Assembly (NCBI GenBank): GCA_000277445.1
Contig: AJWJ01000110.1
Span: 1 to 53,457 of the forward strand
DNA length: 53,457 nt
DNA from: Polysphondylium violaceum
Lineage: Eukaryota > Evosea > Eumycetozoa > Dictyosteliales > Dictyosteliaceae
Reading direction: 5' to 3'
A program made the position numbers and the translations under genes. This document shows, piece by piece, positions 1 through 10,714 of this stretch. A model generated the notes under the pieces. That model did no database searches. It had not been told where the DNA came from and saw only the letters and a program-made list of their open reading frames with translations. Within the stretch, counting starts at the first letter, position 1; each line of letters begins with the position of its first letter.

Positions 1-285
1 GTTTTTTTTTTTTTTTTTTTTTTTTTTATTATATGATTTTCAACAAAAATGGGGAAAAAGAGCAGATTTCTATCATTTTCTCAAGTCTAAACGTCAAGTT
101 TTTTTATTTTAAAAACAACAATTATTATTTATTCTTATTTATTTATTTTTTTTATTTATTTTTTGAAATGAGTATAATGATAATGATGAGTGATGATGTG
201 ATGATTGAATTAAAAAAAAAGATATATATATTTGAGATTAATTAATAATTGGGATTTGTTTTTTTTAATCAGCACGGGTTAATTA
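1..285. other. AT-rich edge without a clear gene
   Basis: The window opens with a long poly-T run followed by T-rich low-complexity sequence. A short open frame on the + strand encodes only Phe/Tyr/Asn-rich repeats of the base composition, so I do not call it a gene. The stretch is probably the 3' flank of the tetraspanin gene and of whatever lies to the left. Confidence 0.6.
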
Positions 286-1024
286 TTAATCATATGATTT
301 TGATCTTGGACTATTGCAAATACGAATGATCAAGAATAAGGCGAATAACATTGAAATAAATTCAATAACACCAATAGCAACAGCGGCAGAACCGGCAAGG
401 TAGAGATTATCATTTACAAAATCAACAATAAGAGCTTCACAGAATGGCTTAGAGTCATCTCTTGTTGGTGTACCGGTACCATTGTCTTTAAGACATTTGG
501 TGTTGGTGGTGTTGGCATTGGTGGCATTCCAACCGCAACATTCCAAATAGTTTTCAATAAATACTCTAGAGTTTGGATTTGATTTCTCCCAACCTTTGTA
601 AATGGGTGTTTCTATATCATTACGATAGGTGATTGAACCACCACCAACACCGATTAAACAAATTAAAAGAACGAGCATAAAGACAGTGTAGAAGACCAAA
701 CCGACGAGTTTTTCCTTGTAGGCGACAACGCAACCAACAATTGTTAAAAGAATAAAGAAAACACCAATAACAATTAAACCGGCTGGTAATGAAACTGAAA
801 TAACTTCTTTCATATTTTTGATTTTAGAAAGTGCAATACCACCAATAATAATTAAAATAAGACCAAGAACCTAATAGAGAGATATATGTATATTAATATA
901 TTTAATTTTCATTACTGTTTGTTTAATTACTAGTAAGACATACCCATAAAATTGCATTAAGGATGATCAATGGGACCTTTAAATATCTTGGGGTTTTTGG
1001 TAAAAGATCTGATGTATCTACCAT
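286..1024 (-). CDS. Tetraspanin family membrane protein
   Basis: This is a four-pass plasma-membrane or endosomal protein that would organise membrane microdomains, as tetraspanins do. Two exons (1024-944 and 870-286) are joined by a GTATGT...TAG phase-0 intron and give 221 residues. Seen directly: hydrophobic segments at about residues 17-43, 50-78, 82-102 and 187-210. A large loop of about 85 residues lies between the third and fourth, with the family hallmark CCG (LECCGW) and two more cysteines (KCL, PFC) for disulphides. The loop also has several Asn-x-Thr sites. The tail is short (about 10 residues). The ATG in the first exon supplies the N-terminal cytoplasmic stub and the start of the first membrane segment, so the in-frame Met at 813 is not the true start. 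The partner proteins cannot be told from sequence. Confidence 0.93.
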
Positions 1025-1660
1025 TTTTAATGTATATATAAAACTATTAAATTATAGTTATCTAGAATAATAATGTTTTTGTGTTTATGTTAATACAATG
1101 AATATGAAAAAAAATATTTGTTTGTAAATTAATAAGTGTAATATAATCGAAATTAAAATGTGAAAAAAAAAAGCTCCCGCATCACTTTGAAAAAAAAAAA
1201 ATAAAAAACAATCAAAAAAAAAAAAAAATTCAAAAAAATGAATATATGTGGGAAATGTTAATCAACACAGAATTTGATTTGGTAATGATAGAGTATATAT
1301 GGTGGATAGGGGGGTTATTTTATCAATGTAAATAATAAACATATGAACAACATGGGGTATAAATTAATATAATATTAACCACACAACACCACTGTAAAAA
1401 CACATACACACATCAAAAAAGAAATAGAATTACTCTACTCTCTCTTGAGGAGAAGTGACATGATAGTATATATATGTTTGAAACATTTTAAAAAAAAAAA
1501 AAAATGAAATGAAAATTTGTAGAATAGAGGGATATGAGTTTGGTGTTGTTGTATTAGGTGAAGGATATGATGTGGGTAGTGTGAGTGTAGATGTAAATGA
1601 TTGACAAATTGATTTGAACTACTTTACCTAACAAATATAAAAAATATACAAATAAATAAA

Positions 1661-1688
1661 ATGTATGTATGTATGTATGTATGTATGT
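1661..1688. repeat. (ATGT)n microsatellite
   Basis: Seven tandem ATGT units in intergenic DNA. No function is visible. Confidence 0.95.
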
Positions 1689-2058
1689 GAAAGTAAATTA
1701 ATCAAATCAAATGGTGCAAGATGGGGATACAAAAACAAAAAAAAAAAAAAAAACTAAAAGTCTCAAAAATAAAAAATAAAAATAAAAAAAAATAAAAAAA
1801 AATATTGGGTTAGAAGTGAAAAGAAATCGAATGTCCGACAGAAAATCAGACGTCTATCTCAAAATGGAGAACCATCATAACACGTTGCACCCTATAACAA
1901 CTTTATTATAGTTTTGATAAGCCAGGAATGATACAAATCATTAAATAAAGATTCAGTTATACTACCTTTTCTTTGATTTGAACTAGACGATTTACCAAGT
2001 GTATGTTTATAGAATTTGAAAGTTCAATATTCTATTTATTCTATGATTTGATCCCAAT

Positions 2059-2094
2059 CAATATGTGATGGAATTTAATCCCATCACAATATTG
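2059..2094. other. Long hairpin, possible small RNA element
   Basis: The left arm at 2059-2071 (CAATATGTGATGG) is the reverse complement of the right arm at 2081-2094 except for one bulged A. The loop is 9 nt. A 12-bp palindrome (GGAATTAATTCC) and another small hairpin (AATGAT/ATCATT, near 1928) lie close by. The arms are not just A/T runs, which makes chance less likely. It could be part of a noncoding RNA or a transcriptional element upstream of the gene at 2252. No known RNA family motif was recognised. Confidence 0.35.
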
Positions 2095-2251
2095 CCTCGA
2101 TAACTTTGGAATTAATTCCTTCTAATAAATAATCACACCACATGTTTTCAATTTTACTCATAGAAAACTTTTTGCGAGGGAAATTTTTTCATTTTTTTTA
2201 TTTATATTTTTTTGTTTGTGTGGTTGGCAATAACAACAACAATATAAAAAC

Positions 2252-2521
2252 ATGAGTAATCAAAATGAAGTAGATCCTTTTTACACTGACAGTCTATTGG
2301 TTTTAAATGGTGTCACCAAATCAGTAAAACAAGATTTATATTTAGATATAATGGAGAGTTTGAAAGCCAAAGTTAATGAATTGGATTCTGAAAATTGGGC
2401 ATTTGATATAAACAGTGATACTAAAAATAACAGCAACAACAACAATAGTAGCTCATCCTTGGTCTCTTGTTACAATACACTCTATTCATCACATCACTCA
2501 ACTATAAGACATAATTTATAA
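2252..2521 (+). CDS. Small hypothetical protein
   Basis: An 89-residue open frame starts with MSNQNEVDPFYTD. The first 50 residues have ordinary coding character, with a predicted helix rich in Leu, Lys and Glu (about residues 14-45). An Asn/Ser run follows and then a Ser/His-rich end. The ATG is preceded by an A-rich leader, as is usual here. I do not recognise the family. The C-terminal part after the Ser run looks less protein-like, so the gene may splice at about 2460 into downstream sequence that I could not resolve. The next gene on the same strand is ribosomal protein L36a. Confidence 0.5.
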   Translation: MSNQNEVDPFYTDSLLVLNGVTKSVKQDLYLDIMESLKAKVNELDSENWAFDINSDTKNNSNNNNSSSSLVSCYNTLYSSHHSTIRHNL

Positions 2522-3126
2522 ACTATGTCATAATATGTGTTTTATCAATCAAAGGTGATGGGTGATATCTTCATCATCACTGTTGGACATATTCATTTGT
2601 TCATTTGTTGGTAGATTTGGTGCAATATTGTAAGTATACCGATATACTTTGATAAATTACTCGATGCTAATTCAAACTCAGCTATCCCATTTGTTTGGAT
2701 TTTATTATTACTTTTATATTAAATTGAAGATTTGGAAGACCAATTCGAGTTATGTTCAAGATACACATAATATTTTTAAAAGTATTTTATTACCAACTAT
2801 CATTATTGTTTGTAGTGTATATTGTACAGTGGCAGTATTGGTCGTAAGGTTTGGAAAGGAATAAACTAATAGTGTTAACAACTTGATAGTTAATAAAACA
2901 TTGGTTCCAACCAATATCATTTCCTCAACTCTATTTGTCTCACTCTTTTGTAAAAGAACTTCAGATTTTTTCAAATTTTTAATTTTTTTAATTTTTTTTT
3001 TCAAATTTTTCAAAAATTTTTTTTTTTTCCTCTGTGGAGGGGGCGAGGCCGTGCACTGGCAAATCTTACTGAGGCAAATTTGAATCACGAGTCGTTATCA
3101 CTTACTGATCCCATCTCCCTACAAAA
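2522..3126. other. Unresolved stretch with coding-like islands
   Basis: Short reading frames with coding-like composition occur on both strands between about 2550 and 2950, for example a minus-strand frame reading NIAPNLPTNEQMNMSNSDDE. No single gene model with good splice sites joins them. They may be extra exons of the small gene at 2252, a small convergent gene, or a decayed gene. The right part (2950-3126) is T-rich and serves as the promoter of the ribosomal protein gene. Confidence 0.4.
3029..3075. promoter_or_regulatory. GC-rich island in ribosomal protein promoter
   Basis: An abrupt G/C-rich patch follows long poly-T runs about 60-100 bp before the L36a start codon. It includes a small inverted repeat, CCTC-TGTG-GAGG (3029-3040), and a G-run next to GCGAGG. 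A comparable island lies in front of the other ribosomal protein gene (13831-13849). The promoter role is inferred from position and from this similarity. Confidence 0.4.
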
Positions 3127-3727
3127 ATGGTGAGTATCTATATATCATACATCCTTTATGAATCTATTATGTTGGGTGTTTGCGTACAGGTGTTTAGGTT
3201 AATCAATACATAGATTGATAGATTGAAGCATTGATACATATAACAGCATATTGATTGATGGATAGATGTTGTGTTGTGTCAGTGTGTGTCGTTGTTATGT
3301 CACGATACTTTGATGTGTGAGGATAGAGAACATCACATCAACACACACATACACTCATCTTTTTAGACACAGATTAAAGACAGAATTGAATCTAACTTTC
3401 ATCTCAATCACACAATAGGTCAATATCCCAAAAGCCCGTAAGACCCACTGTGTCAAGTGCAACAAACACACCCCACACAAAGTTACCCAATACAAGGCTG
3501 GTAAACCAAGTCTTTTTGCCCAAGGTAAAAGACGTTACGATCGTAAACAATCAGGTTTTGGTGGTCAAACCAAACCAGTTTTCCACAAGAAAGCCAAGAC
3601 CACTAAAAAGATCGTTCTCAGAATGGAATGCTCTTGCGGTTTCAAGAAACAACAAGTCCTCAAACGTTGCAAGCGTTTCGAACTTGGTGGAGAAAAGAAG
3701 AAAAAGGGTGAAGCTTTAAAGATCTAA
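3127..3727 (+). CDS. rpl36a: Ribosomal protein L36a/L44 (eL42)
   Basis: A component of the large cytosolic ribosomal subunit, located at the E site. Exon 1 (3127-3129) is the ATG alone. A 289-nt GTGAGT...TAG intron follows and exon 2 is 3419-3727, giving 103 residues. Exon 2 reads [20 protein letters not shown] and contains the family's four-cysteine zinc ribbon (CxxC near the N-terminus, CSC...C near the C-terminus) and the basic [17 protein letters not shown] segment typical of the family. Codons are C-ending and GC-richer than in neighbouring genes, as expected for a highly expressed gene. The length matches the family's usual 105 or so. A polyadenylation-like AATAAA lies at about 3753. 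Confidence 0.97.
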
Positions 3728-4367
3728 ATTCTAAACTGAACTTACTTTTTAAAATAAAGGGAGGAAGAATTCTAATCGCCATAATGTAAACAAAATCACT
3801 GTCATGTCATACAGAGTTGTTTTTTATTTTTATTATAATTTATTATTATATTATTATTGTTGCTGTTTTAATTATTGATGTTTAACCACAACAATGGAGA
3901 TAGCTAGTTTGATTTTTACATTTTTGGATAAAGTGGAAATTATTCAATCTCATTTATTACAAGATAATATTCAAAAAACAATATAAATATATGCATATAT
4001 TTTCCAAGTGATTGAAATTGACAATTTTAATAGAGAGTGTGTTTGTGTGCGAGTGTGGTTGGTTGGTGATGTGTGGTGTGCATTTGATTAATTTTAAACT
4101 AGTATTTATTTGATAAAGTACTTGATTAAAATATTACTTATTTATATTTAAAGGAAATAATATATATCTCTGAGCATCAAAGATGGATGGGTTTCCTAAA
4201 TTTCTGATGAATGTGATTAACTTTGTAAAATAATATTATAATTTTTTTTTATTTTTTTTTTATTTTTTCATGAACACCTTCATTTCAATATAAAAATAAA
4301 AACAAAAAAAAAATAATCACATTATTGTTTGCAATCCAAAACTATTATCATATTATAACGAATAAAA
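3728..4367. other. Intergenic region
   Basis: AT-rich spacer between two rightward genes, containing the L36a 3' flank and the promoter of the SH3 gene. It ends in poly-T and poly-A runs before the next ATG. I saw no gene or structured element. Confidence 0.7.
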
Positions 4368-5451
4368 ATGATTGTCTGTCCAGAGTGTAAATCAGAATAT
4401 GAAAAAGAAGCAAAATATTGCTTCAAATGTAGAATAGCTTTCACTGATGATATACCTGACCATATAGCAAAGTACTTAAGGCGTCATGTAGGTGTTTACA
4501 TCTCATATAGATAAATAGATCACATACGTATAGATATATATTAACATATTCACAACAACAACAACATAGCCTTCACAAAATTCATTTGAAAAACCACCAT
4601 TAAATAGAAATCAATCAGGTTCAAGTTTTCCTTCATATAATAGTAACAGCAACAATACACCTACGACACCAATTAAAAATCATATAAACAATACATCAAC
4701 ATCCAATTTACCAATCAACTCTGTATCATCATCAAATGTAACATCACCAAATTCAAATTCTATTGTAAATAGTAATAGTGGTAGTAGTAGTAATCTACAC
4801 AACAATAGACCTCGACTTCAATCATCACCAGTGCCACCCACTCATCCACTTCCACCTGTACCCAGTAGAATGTCTGTACCTGTAACAAATAATTTACCAC
4901 CCACTACAATAAGAAATCCACCACCACCACCAACACATCATACAGGAGCAACAACTACAACCACTACAAACAACACTATAAATACATCATCTACATTTAC
5001 ATCAACCACCACAACCAATAGCAACAATACCTCACCACCCATTGTCAATCATCACACCAATAAACCAATCAATCCCAATAGAACTATATCGCCTGTTAAT
5101 ACACCACCACAACCAACATCAACATCACCTACAAACACTATAGCCTCTACAAACAACAATGACTTTTCATCCATTTCCTCACCTCAACAATTTACATCTG
5201 ATCCCTCAACCAACAATAGTTGGGCACCAACTAGGAGACCACTCTCTAGAAGAATACCACCACCACCACCAAATAAAAAGATTGCAAGAGCAAAATGGGA
5301 TTGTGTTCCAGATCAAGAAGGTGATTTAGGTTTCTCTGCTGGTGATATAATTACAATTATCAGCAAAGATGATGAATCTGGTTGGTGGTTAGGTACTGCA
5401 AATGGTATCACTGGTTTATTCCCTGCTAATTATGTTTTAGAAGAAAATTAA
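4368..5451 (+). CDS. Zinc-ribbon, proline-rich, SH3-domain protein
   Basis: Probably a cytoplasmic adaptor that binds proline-rich partners. Exon 1 (4368-4487) and exon 2 (4570-5451) are joined by a GTAGGT...TAG phase-0 intron, giving 333 residues. Residues 1-25 carry a four-cysteine ribbon (C4, C7, C18, C21; CPEC and CFKC). Residues 41-270 are low-complexity Ser/Thr/Asn/Pro, with two PPPPP motifs that could be SH3 or profilin ligands. Residues 279-333 are a complete SH3 domain: it has the ALYDY-equivalent start (ARAKWDC), the acidic loop, the WW pair (SGWWLG) and the GLFPANYV end. The first exon is needed for the zinc ribbon, so the Met inside the proline region is not the start. The function beyond adaptor is unknown. 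Confidence 0.9.
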
Positions 5452-5755
5452 TTAATCATATGATATATATATAGAGTGTATATTAATAATAGTAATAGTA
5501 ATAATAATAACAATAACAATGATAATAATAATAAAACAATAATAACAATATAGAATATAATATAGTATAGTATAAATCTATTATTTTATTTAATTAAACT
5601 AAATAAACAATCAATGAATAGAGAATTAAAATTGATCAATAATAATGATATTGAGATCCCATTTGAAAAACAGGTGATTTTGATGAAAAATTTGATGAGT
5701 TGATGATTTTCAAAAAAAAGTTTAAAATCTTTGTCAAAAGATAACACTGATTACA
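5452..5755. other. Intergenic region
   Basis: AT-rich spacer with AAT/AAC short repeats. It holds the 3' flank of the SH3 gene and the promoter of the WD40 gene. Nothing else was seen. Confidence 0.7.
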
Positions 5756-6802
5756 ATGACAAACAAAAATCTTCAAACTACAGAATACTCGATTTGTAGT
5801 GTCGACTATAGTTTAGACAATCAATGGTTGGCATTGGGTACTTCAAATCTTACAAACTCTATTTGGGATGGAAAGATTATACTTTTCAATGATAATGCAG
5901 ATGTTAAAGAAAAACAATATGATGTAGATAGTGGTATCACAGGTGTACAATGGTTAAATAATGATATTCTTGTATTCTCTACAGATGATTCTAGAATATC
6001 TTTTATAAATATAAATCATAGTAATCAAACAACTACTCCTATTACAATCACTAAAACTCAAGACTACATTGAGGATGATTTCAAAAATAGAGGTATTTCT
6101 CAACATTTATGCTGTCACAGTCATATTATATCATCAATAGATATATTTGAAAACAAACTATTGTCATCAAGTTGGGATAAATCGATTAAACTTTGGGATA
6201 TAAACAGTAGTGATGAGACAAGTTTACAATTATCAAATCAATTTATTCGTAAATATCATTTCATCACTTTTACAATAAACATAGACAACATACTAATGAA
6301 TGATGTACACCACCACTATTATTAAGATCATTATAAAAAAGTAAATATTGTTAAATGGAACAGGATAAATAGGGATTTATTTGCAAGTGGATCAGATAAT
6401 GGAGTCGTGGTTGGTGATTGTAGAGATAAACATTCAAGTGTTTTTAATAAGGAAACTCAAATTCCTGTCTATAGTTTAGCATGGGCAACAAACAATGATT
6501 ATACATTGTACACAGGTCATTCAAATGGTCAATTGATTCAATATGATATTAGAAATACCACTGAAATCATTAAAAAACCACATAGTTTGGCAATTAACCA
6601 AATTCACGTCAATTCTAAATATATCTCCACGGTGTCAGATGATAGATCAAGTAAAGTGTTTGATATTAATAATACAGATACTCTAGTGTATCAATATGAA
6701 TCCAATGATTTTATTAAATGTATAACAAGTAAATCAGATTCTACCAATCAATTTATAACTGGTTCTATTGATAAGAAACTAGTTCTACATCAAATAAATT
6801 AA
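5756..6802 (+). CDS. wdr77: WD40 protein, WDR77/MEP50-like
   Basis: Likely the partner of the arginine methyltransferase PRMT5 in the methylosome, which methylates Sm proteins and histones. Exon 1 (5756-6248) and exon 2 (6327-6802) are joined by a GTAAAT...AAG phase-1 intron, giving 322 residues. The N-terminal LALGTSNLTNSIWDGKIILF segment matches the human LLGASSLSGRCWAGSLWLF region in order and spacing. WD40 blades follow, with WDKSIKLWD, the ASGSDNGVVVVGD equivalent and a final TGSIDKKLVLH. The length fits MEP50 (about 340). WD40 families are easily confused, so the orthology is likely but not certain. Neighbours are unrelated. Confidence 0.78.
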
Positions 6803-6918
6803 ATAGAGTAAAATGTTTGTTCTTTTTTTTTTTTTTTTATTTTTTTTTATTTTTAAATTTTTTCATCTGATCAAACTAGTTTGATTGCAGATCAATTTGA
6901 GCCACCTATCCACAAACA

Positions 6919-7031
6919 ATGCAAGCACAACCACACCAACAAACCAATGTAAATACACTCACACCTCAACAGCAACAGCAGCAATTATTACAGCAACAAC
7001 AAGCACAACAACAACAACAACAGCAACAACA

Positions 7032-7064
<33 letters not shown>

Positions 7065-7895
7065 GCAACAGCAACAACAGCAACAGCAACAATTACAACA
7101 AACTCAGCCAGCAAATTTACTTACACCACAACAACAAAAATTACTATTGGAGCAATATGATGAGGTCATATCACAGGTTTTATATCTCAGATCAAATGTA
7201 TCTGATTTTTTAAATGGATTAATTGAAGATGTAAAGAATAATAATCTCACACAACCTAATAAAGAGTTGATGAAAAAGAAATTAAAATCATCTATGGAGG
7301 GAGCACTCAATGCAGTCAATGTAATTGAAAAGCTTACACAAAGAATATCAACATACACACATCCTATAAAATCTTCTTTTTTTCTACAAGAACCTCTTTG
7401 GGCCATGAGTACTGGTCTATATGATAATCAAAACTTTAAAGCACAAATTCAATTACGTTTAGAAAATTATTGGAGATATCAAACTTCTGTTAAATCATCG
7501 TATGCAACAAAGTATGGTTTTACTCATTATTATTAGTTGTACTCTTATGTCTGTCTGAATGTTTAATAGTTACTAATTTATGCTATTATTACTCTTTCTC
7601 CTACTATAGTGTATTGGAAAATAAATTATTAGAAACATTTCCAGAGATAATGGATGAACAAGAAGAAATGACATTATCTAAAAAAAGAAAACAAATGACA
7701 CCTACAATATCACCACCTATACTATTTAAACCACCATTACCATTATCATCCATTAGTTCATCACCCTATGATTATTTTTCAAATATAGATAGAATTATAC
7801 ATTCTCAAAGACAAGAGTCTGCCCTAGATATACAAAAGATTCAAAAAATGCAATCAAATTCTTATCCCAAAGGTTTATTAGTATGTTTTGGTATA

Positions 7896-7971
<76 letters not shown>

Positions 7972-8579
7972 GGATATTAATTATTATTACTATTATACAG
8001 GTTGAGTGTTCAGATGTTTTTAAATGTTTAATATGTTTTGGTGTATTGAATGAAAATAAAGAATGTTTTTCAATTGATAGAATATCATTTTTTGGTGTAA
8101 AAGAAAATGTATGTAATCAATAGACAGATAATTAAATAGATTTGCAATAATTACTAATGGGGATTTGTAATTTAATATAGTTTGATTCATTTTGGGTATC
8201 TTCCAAATATAATGTATTTAAAAGAATATCAGCAAATGCATTGGAAGCAATCAGTTATTATTCAGTTCATTCAAGTGGATCAGTTTTAAAAAGTATATTA
8301 TCTTGGATCTGGTCATTTAGAGGTTTGTTTATTGAAGAGTGTAAAGGATGTCAAAATATATTATTATTAGACTCTACCGAATATCTATATCTACCACCAT
8401 CTCTTCGTACATTTGATGGCAACTTTACACCTTATCATCCAATTTGTTATCAAAACACTCTTCATAAAGATACTCATAATCACAATCATAGTTCAACTAC
8501 AACCAATACCACTGCCACCAGTTCAACTTCAAACACAAATACAACAAATGCTTCTACACCAGGAATGAATTCAAAATAA
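6919..8579 (+). CDS. med27: Mediator complex subunit 27
   Basis: A subunit of the Mediator tail and upper tail, linking activators to RNA polymerase II in the nucleus. Four exons (6919-7511, 7610-7880, 8001-8108, 8181-8579) give 456 residues. The N-terminus is a Gln tract (about residues 16-60). A helical region follows (YDEVISQVLYLRSNVSDFLN). The C-terminal domain, ILSWIWSFRGLFIEECKGC...YLPPSLRTF...YHPICYQ, matches the MED27 signature (WL..Y.GLF..PC..C...LPP..R.F...H..C), with its Cys and His ligands present. A Thr/Asn-rich tail closes the protein. Intron 2 carries an (ATT)n microsatellite. Mediator subunits with Gln runs are common in this lineage. Confidence 0.9.
7896..7969. repeat. (ATT)n microsatellite inside MED27 intron 2
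   Basis: About 25 ATT units between the donor at 7881 and the acceptor at 8000. Read as protein it gives a meaningless Ile run, which supports its being intronic. Confidence 0.92.
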
Positions 8580-9064
8580 TAATAATAATACTTTATTTAC
8601 TACCAAAGTTCATATCACTTATACACATTTTCGTATGAAAATATATTCACACAGTGTACATTATCAATATTATATATATTCATGGGTTGTGTATTTATTT
8701 TTGAGAATTCCGTTAAAATGAGAGTAAATTCTACAAATTCCATAGAAAATGGGAATTAGGATAATGAGAATTCATTTTTGATATTTATCAATAAAGTGTT
8801 GTGTATCTGCATCCTGTTTCTGAAAATCCCAACAAATTTTGCATAGATTTTTTTTTCTTTTTATGGATTTTGTGTGAATTTCACCATATTTGAAAAAAAA
8901 TTTATTTTAATTTATTTTTGTATTTTTTATAAAGGGGGAGTGGTGGTGAACATCCTCGTTCCATAGAAAAAATTTTGTAGATATCATTTTTCAAAATATA
9001 TATAAATATATACAACAACAGCTACAATACATATACAAAGAGATTTTTAGCAAAAACAGACACA
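8580..9064. other. Intergenic region
   Basis: AT-rich spacer holding the MED27 3' flank and the CBS gene promoter. It has a short G-rich patch (GGGGGAGTGG) near 8934. No gene was seen. Confidence 0.65.
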
Positions 9065-9595
9065 ATGAATAAAATGAATTTTTTGGTAAAGAATTTAATG
9101 TCAAAGAATGTAATGAGCATCAAAGGTGATGCTACACTTGACATTGCCCTTAAATCTTTAAATACAAATTCCATACATAGATTACCAGTCGTAGATGAAT
9201 CTGGTATGTACCATAGGTTTTTGCTGTTTAATACTAGTAATGTACACATATTAATTTAATTTCTTATATTTTTTTTTTTGTGTCTAGGTTCAATTACTGG
9301 TATTATAACAGATCGAGATTTAAGATTGGCAGTGGATAGTCCATTTTTACCCGAAACCAATGATGAACGTATTGAAAAATTAAAACATCACACTGTATCC
9401 TCTATTATGAGACCTAATCCCATTACTATTGAAGATTCTGCACCAATTGTAGATGCTGTAAAGTTGATGAGAGTTTCCAATATAGGTGGTTTACCAGTCG
9501 TAGATAACAAAGGTAGACTGTGTGGAATTGTTACAAGATCTGATCTTTTGGATTTATTAATTAGAATTTTGGAGCCTGTTCCACCACAAAACTAA
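9065..9595 (+). CDS. Two-CBS-domain protein
   Basis: A stand-alone Bateman module that probably senses an adenine nucleotide. Exon 1 (9065-9203) and exon 2 (9288-9595) are joined by a GTATGT...TAG intron after base 1 of a Gly codon, giving 148 residues. CBS1 is about residues 8-70 (NLMSKNVMSIKGDATLDIAL, HRLPVVDESGSITGIITDRDL). CBS2 is about residues 83-145 (SIMRPNPITIEDSAPIVDAV, GGLPVVDNKGRLCGIVTRSDLLDLL). Both have the G-I-x-T-x-R/S-D ending that contacts nucleotide. There is no catalytic domain, so it is regulatory or acts through a partner. It is not IMP dehydrogenase, which would be about 500 residues. Confidence 0.92.
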
Positions 9596-9894
9596 ATATT
9601 TTAAAAATAGCAACAATAATAATAATAATAACAATAATAATTTTTCAATAAAATATTTAGATATTATATTTATTTAAATTATTAAAATAGATAGATACTT
9701 TATATATAGATTTATACTTTTGTTTAAAAGAGAAAAAGATATTAAAAACTTGTAGAGAATGGTAATTTATATATAGAGATATAAAAATACACAGCGAGGA
9801 CCCTAAACCAAATGAAGGGGAAAAAAAAATGATTCAAATACTATACATGCATTAAACCACAAAAAAAAACCTAATTTGATTGGGTCACTTTGAA
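9596..9894. other. Convergent intergenic region
   Basis: Spacer between the rightward CBS gene and the leftward HEAT gene. It is AT-rich with AAT/AAC repeats and presumably holds both 3' ends. Nothing else was seen. Confidence 0.7.
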
Positions 9895-10714
9895 TCATTT
9901 CCATTTCCAACCCCAAATCCATCTATATCTTCTTGGATGGGCGGTCAAGAGAGTCCAAGAATCAATGTGAATTGGCAAACTTGAATTTAAGAGACACCAA
10001 AAATGTTGTTTTGACAATTCAACATCGTAATTGGAAAAAGCAAATTCATAAGAGTGGCTGGTAAATTGCTTACATAATGTTCCACTTTCCGGTATGTTTG
10101 TAGTGAGTGAGAATGTTATGGATTCTTCGTCTAATCTTTGGATCTGTGTCGTTATGCATGCTCTCCAAAGTCTTGATAACTGACTCTTCTCTCCAAGCGG
10201 GGGAACCATCGCAAAGATTATGCATTGCTTGATATCTGACTTTAGGGTCTGTGTCGGTTGACATCTGCATAATTCTATCCCACAAGAGGTCACGATCGGC
10301 TTTAACTTTACATGGACACATTGTTCTGAGTACTGATAGACGAACCTTTGGATCTTCAGAGTGAGTGAACTGTAAATACTGCTCCATGGTAAGATTTGGA
10401 TCATCAAGGCTCAATTCATTGGACACGTTACAAACCAAATAAGACTTGGGCTTGGTGGCCAGACTAAATTCAATGATACCCTTCTTTTTCAATTGAGAGA
10501 TTAAATGGTCGACGGCATTGTCCATGTCAGAGTCATTGTCAAAGGTGATATCAAAATCGGTGCAAAAGATTTTAATTTGGTCCCTTAATTCTTCTTCACT
10601 TTCACTGCCTTCAATTACGCCAGCCATGTACATTAAAGAATCTTGGCTAATGGAATCCTTGATTTGAATGAATGATTCAATAATAATATTATTAATAGTT
10701 TCAAAGTTGGACAT
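9895..10714 (-). CDS. HEAT-repeat protein
   Basis: An alpha-solenoid scaffold of unknown role. Exon 1 is 10714-10074 and exon 2 is 9979-9895, joined by a GTAAGC...AAG phase-2 intron, giving 241 residues. The middle and C-terminal parts show HEAT-like units with the DPKVR motif three times (SEDPKVRLSVLRTM, DTDPKVRYQAMHNL, DTDPKIRRRIHNIL). The N-terminal 90 residues are helical and acidic. If the intron were kept, translation would stop directly after WNIM, giving 214 residues. I prefer splicing because the joined tail (LPIHIDSWTLLTAHPRRYRW) has good coding character and uses codons like its neighbour exon. The tail is rich in Trp and Arg. The family was not identified beyond HEAT. Confidence 0.82.

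Larger units (their letters stand above)
1025..2251. other. Intergenic region with structured stretch
   Basis: This 1.2-kb spacer separates the tetraspanin gene (leftward) from a small rightward gene. Most of it is poly-A and poly-T tracts and an (ATGT)n repeat near 1661-1688. From about 1840 to 2120 the sequence is less monotonous and contains inverted repeats, listed separately. I found no convincing open frame. Confidence 0.6.

Noticed and set aside
33-245. Open frame rich in Phe, Tyr and Asn at the left edge
   Set aside because: Only reflects T-rich low-complexity DNA; no homology or splice support.
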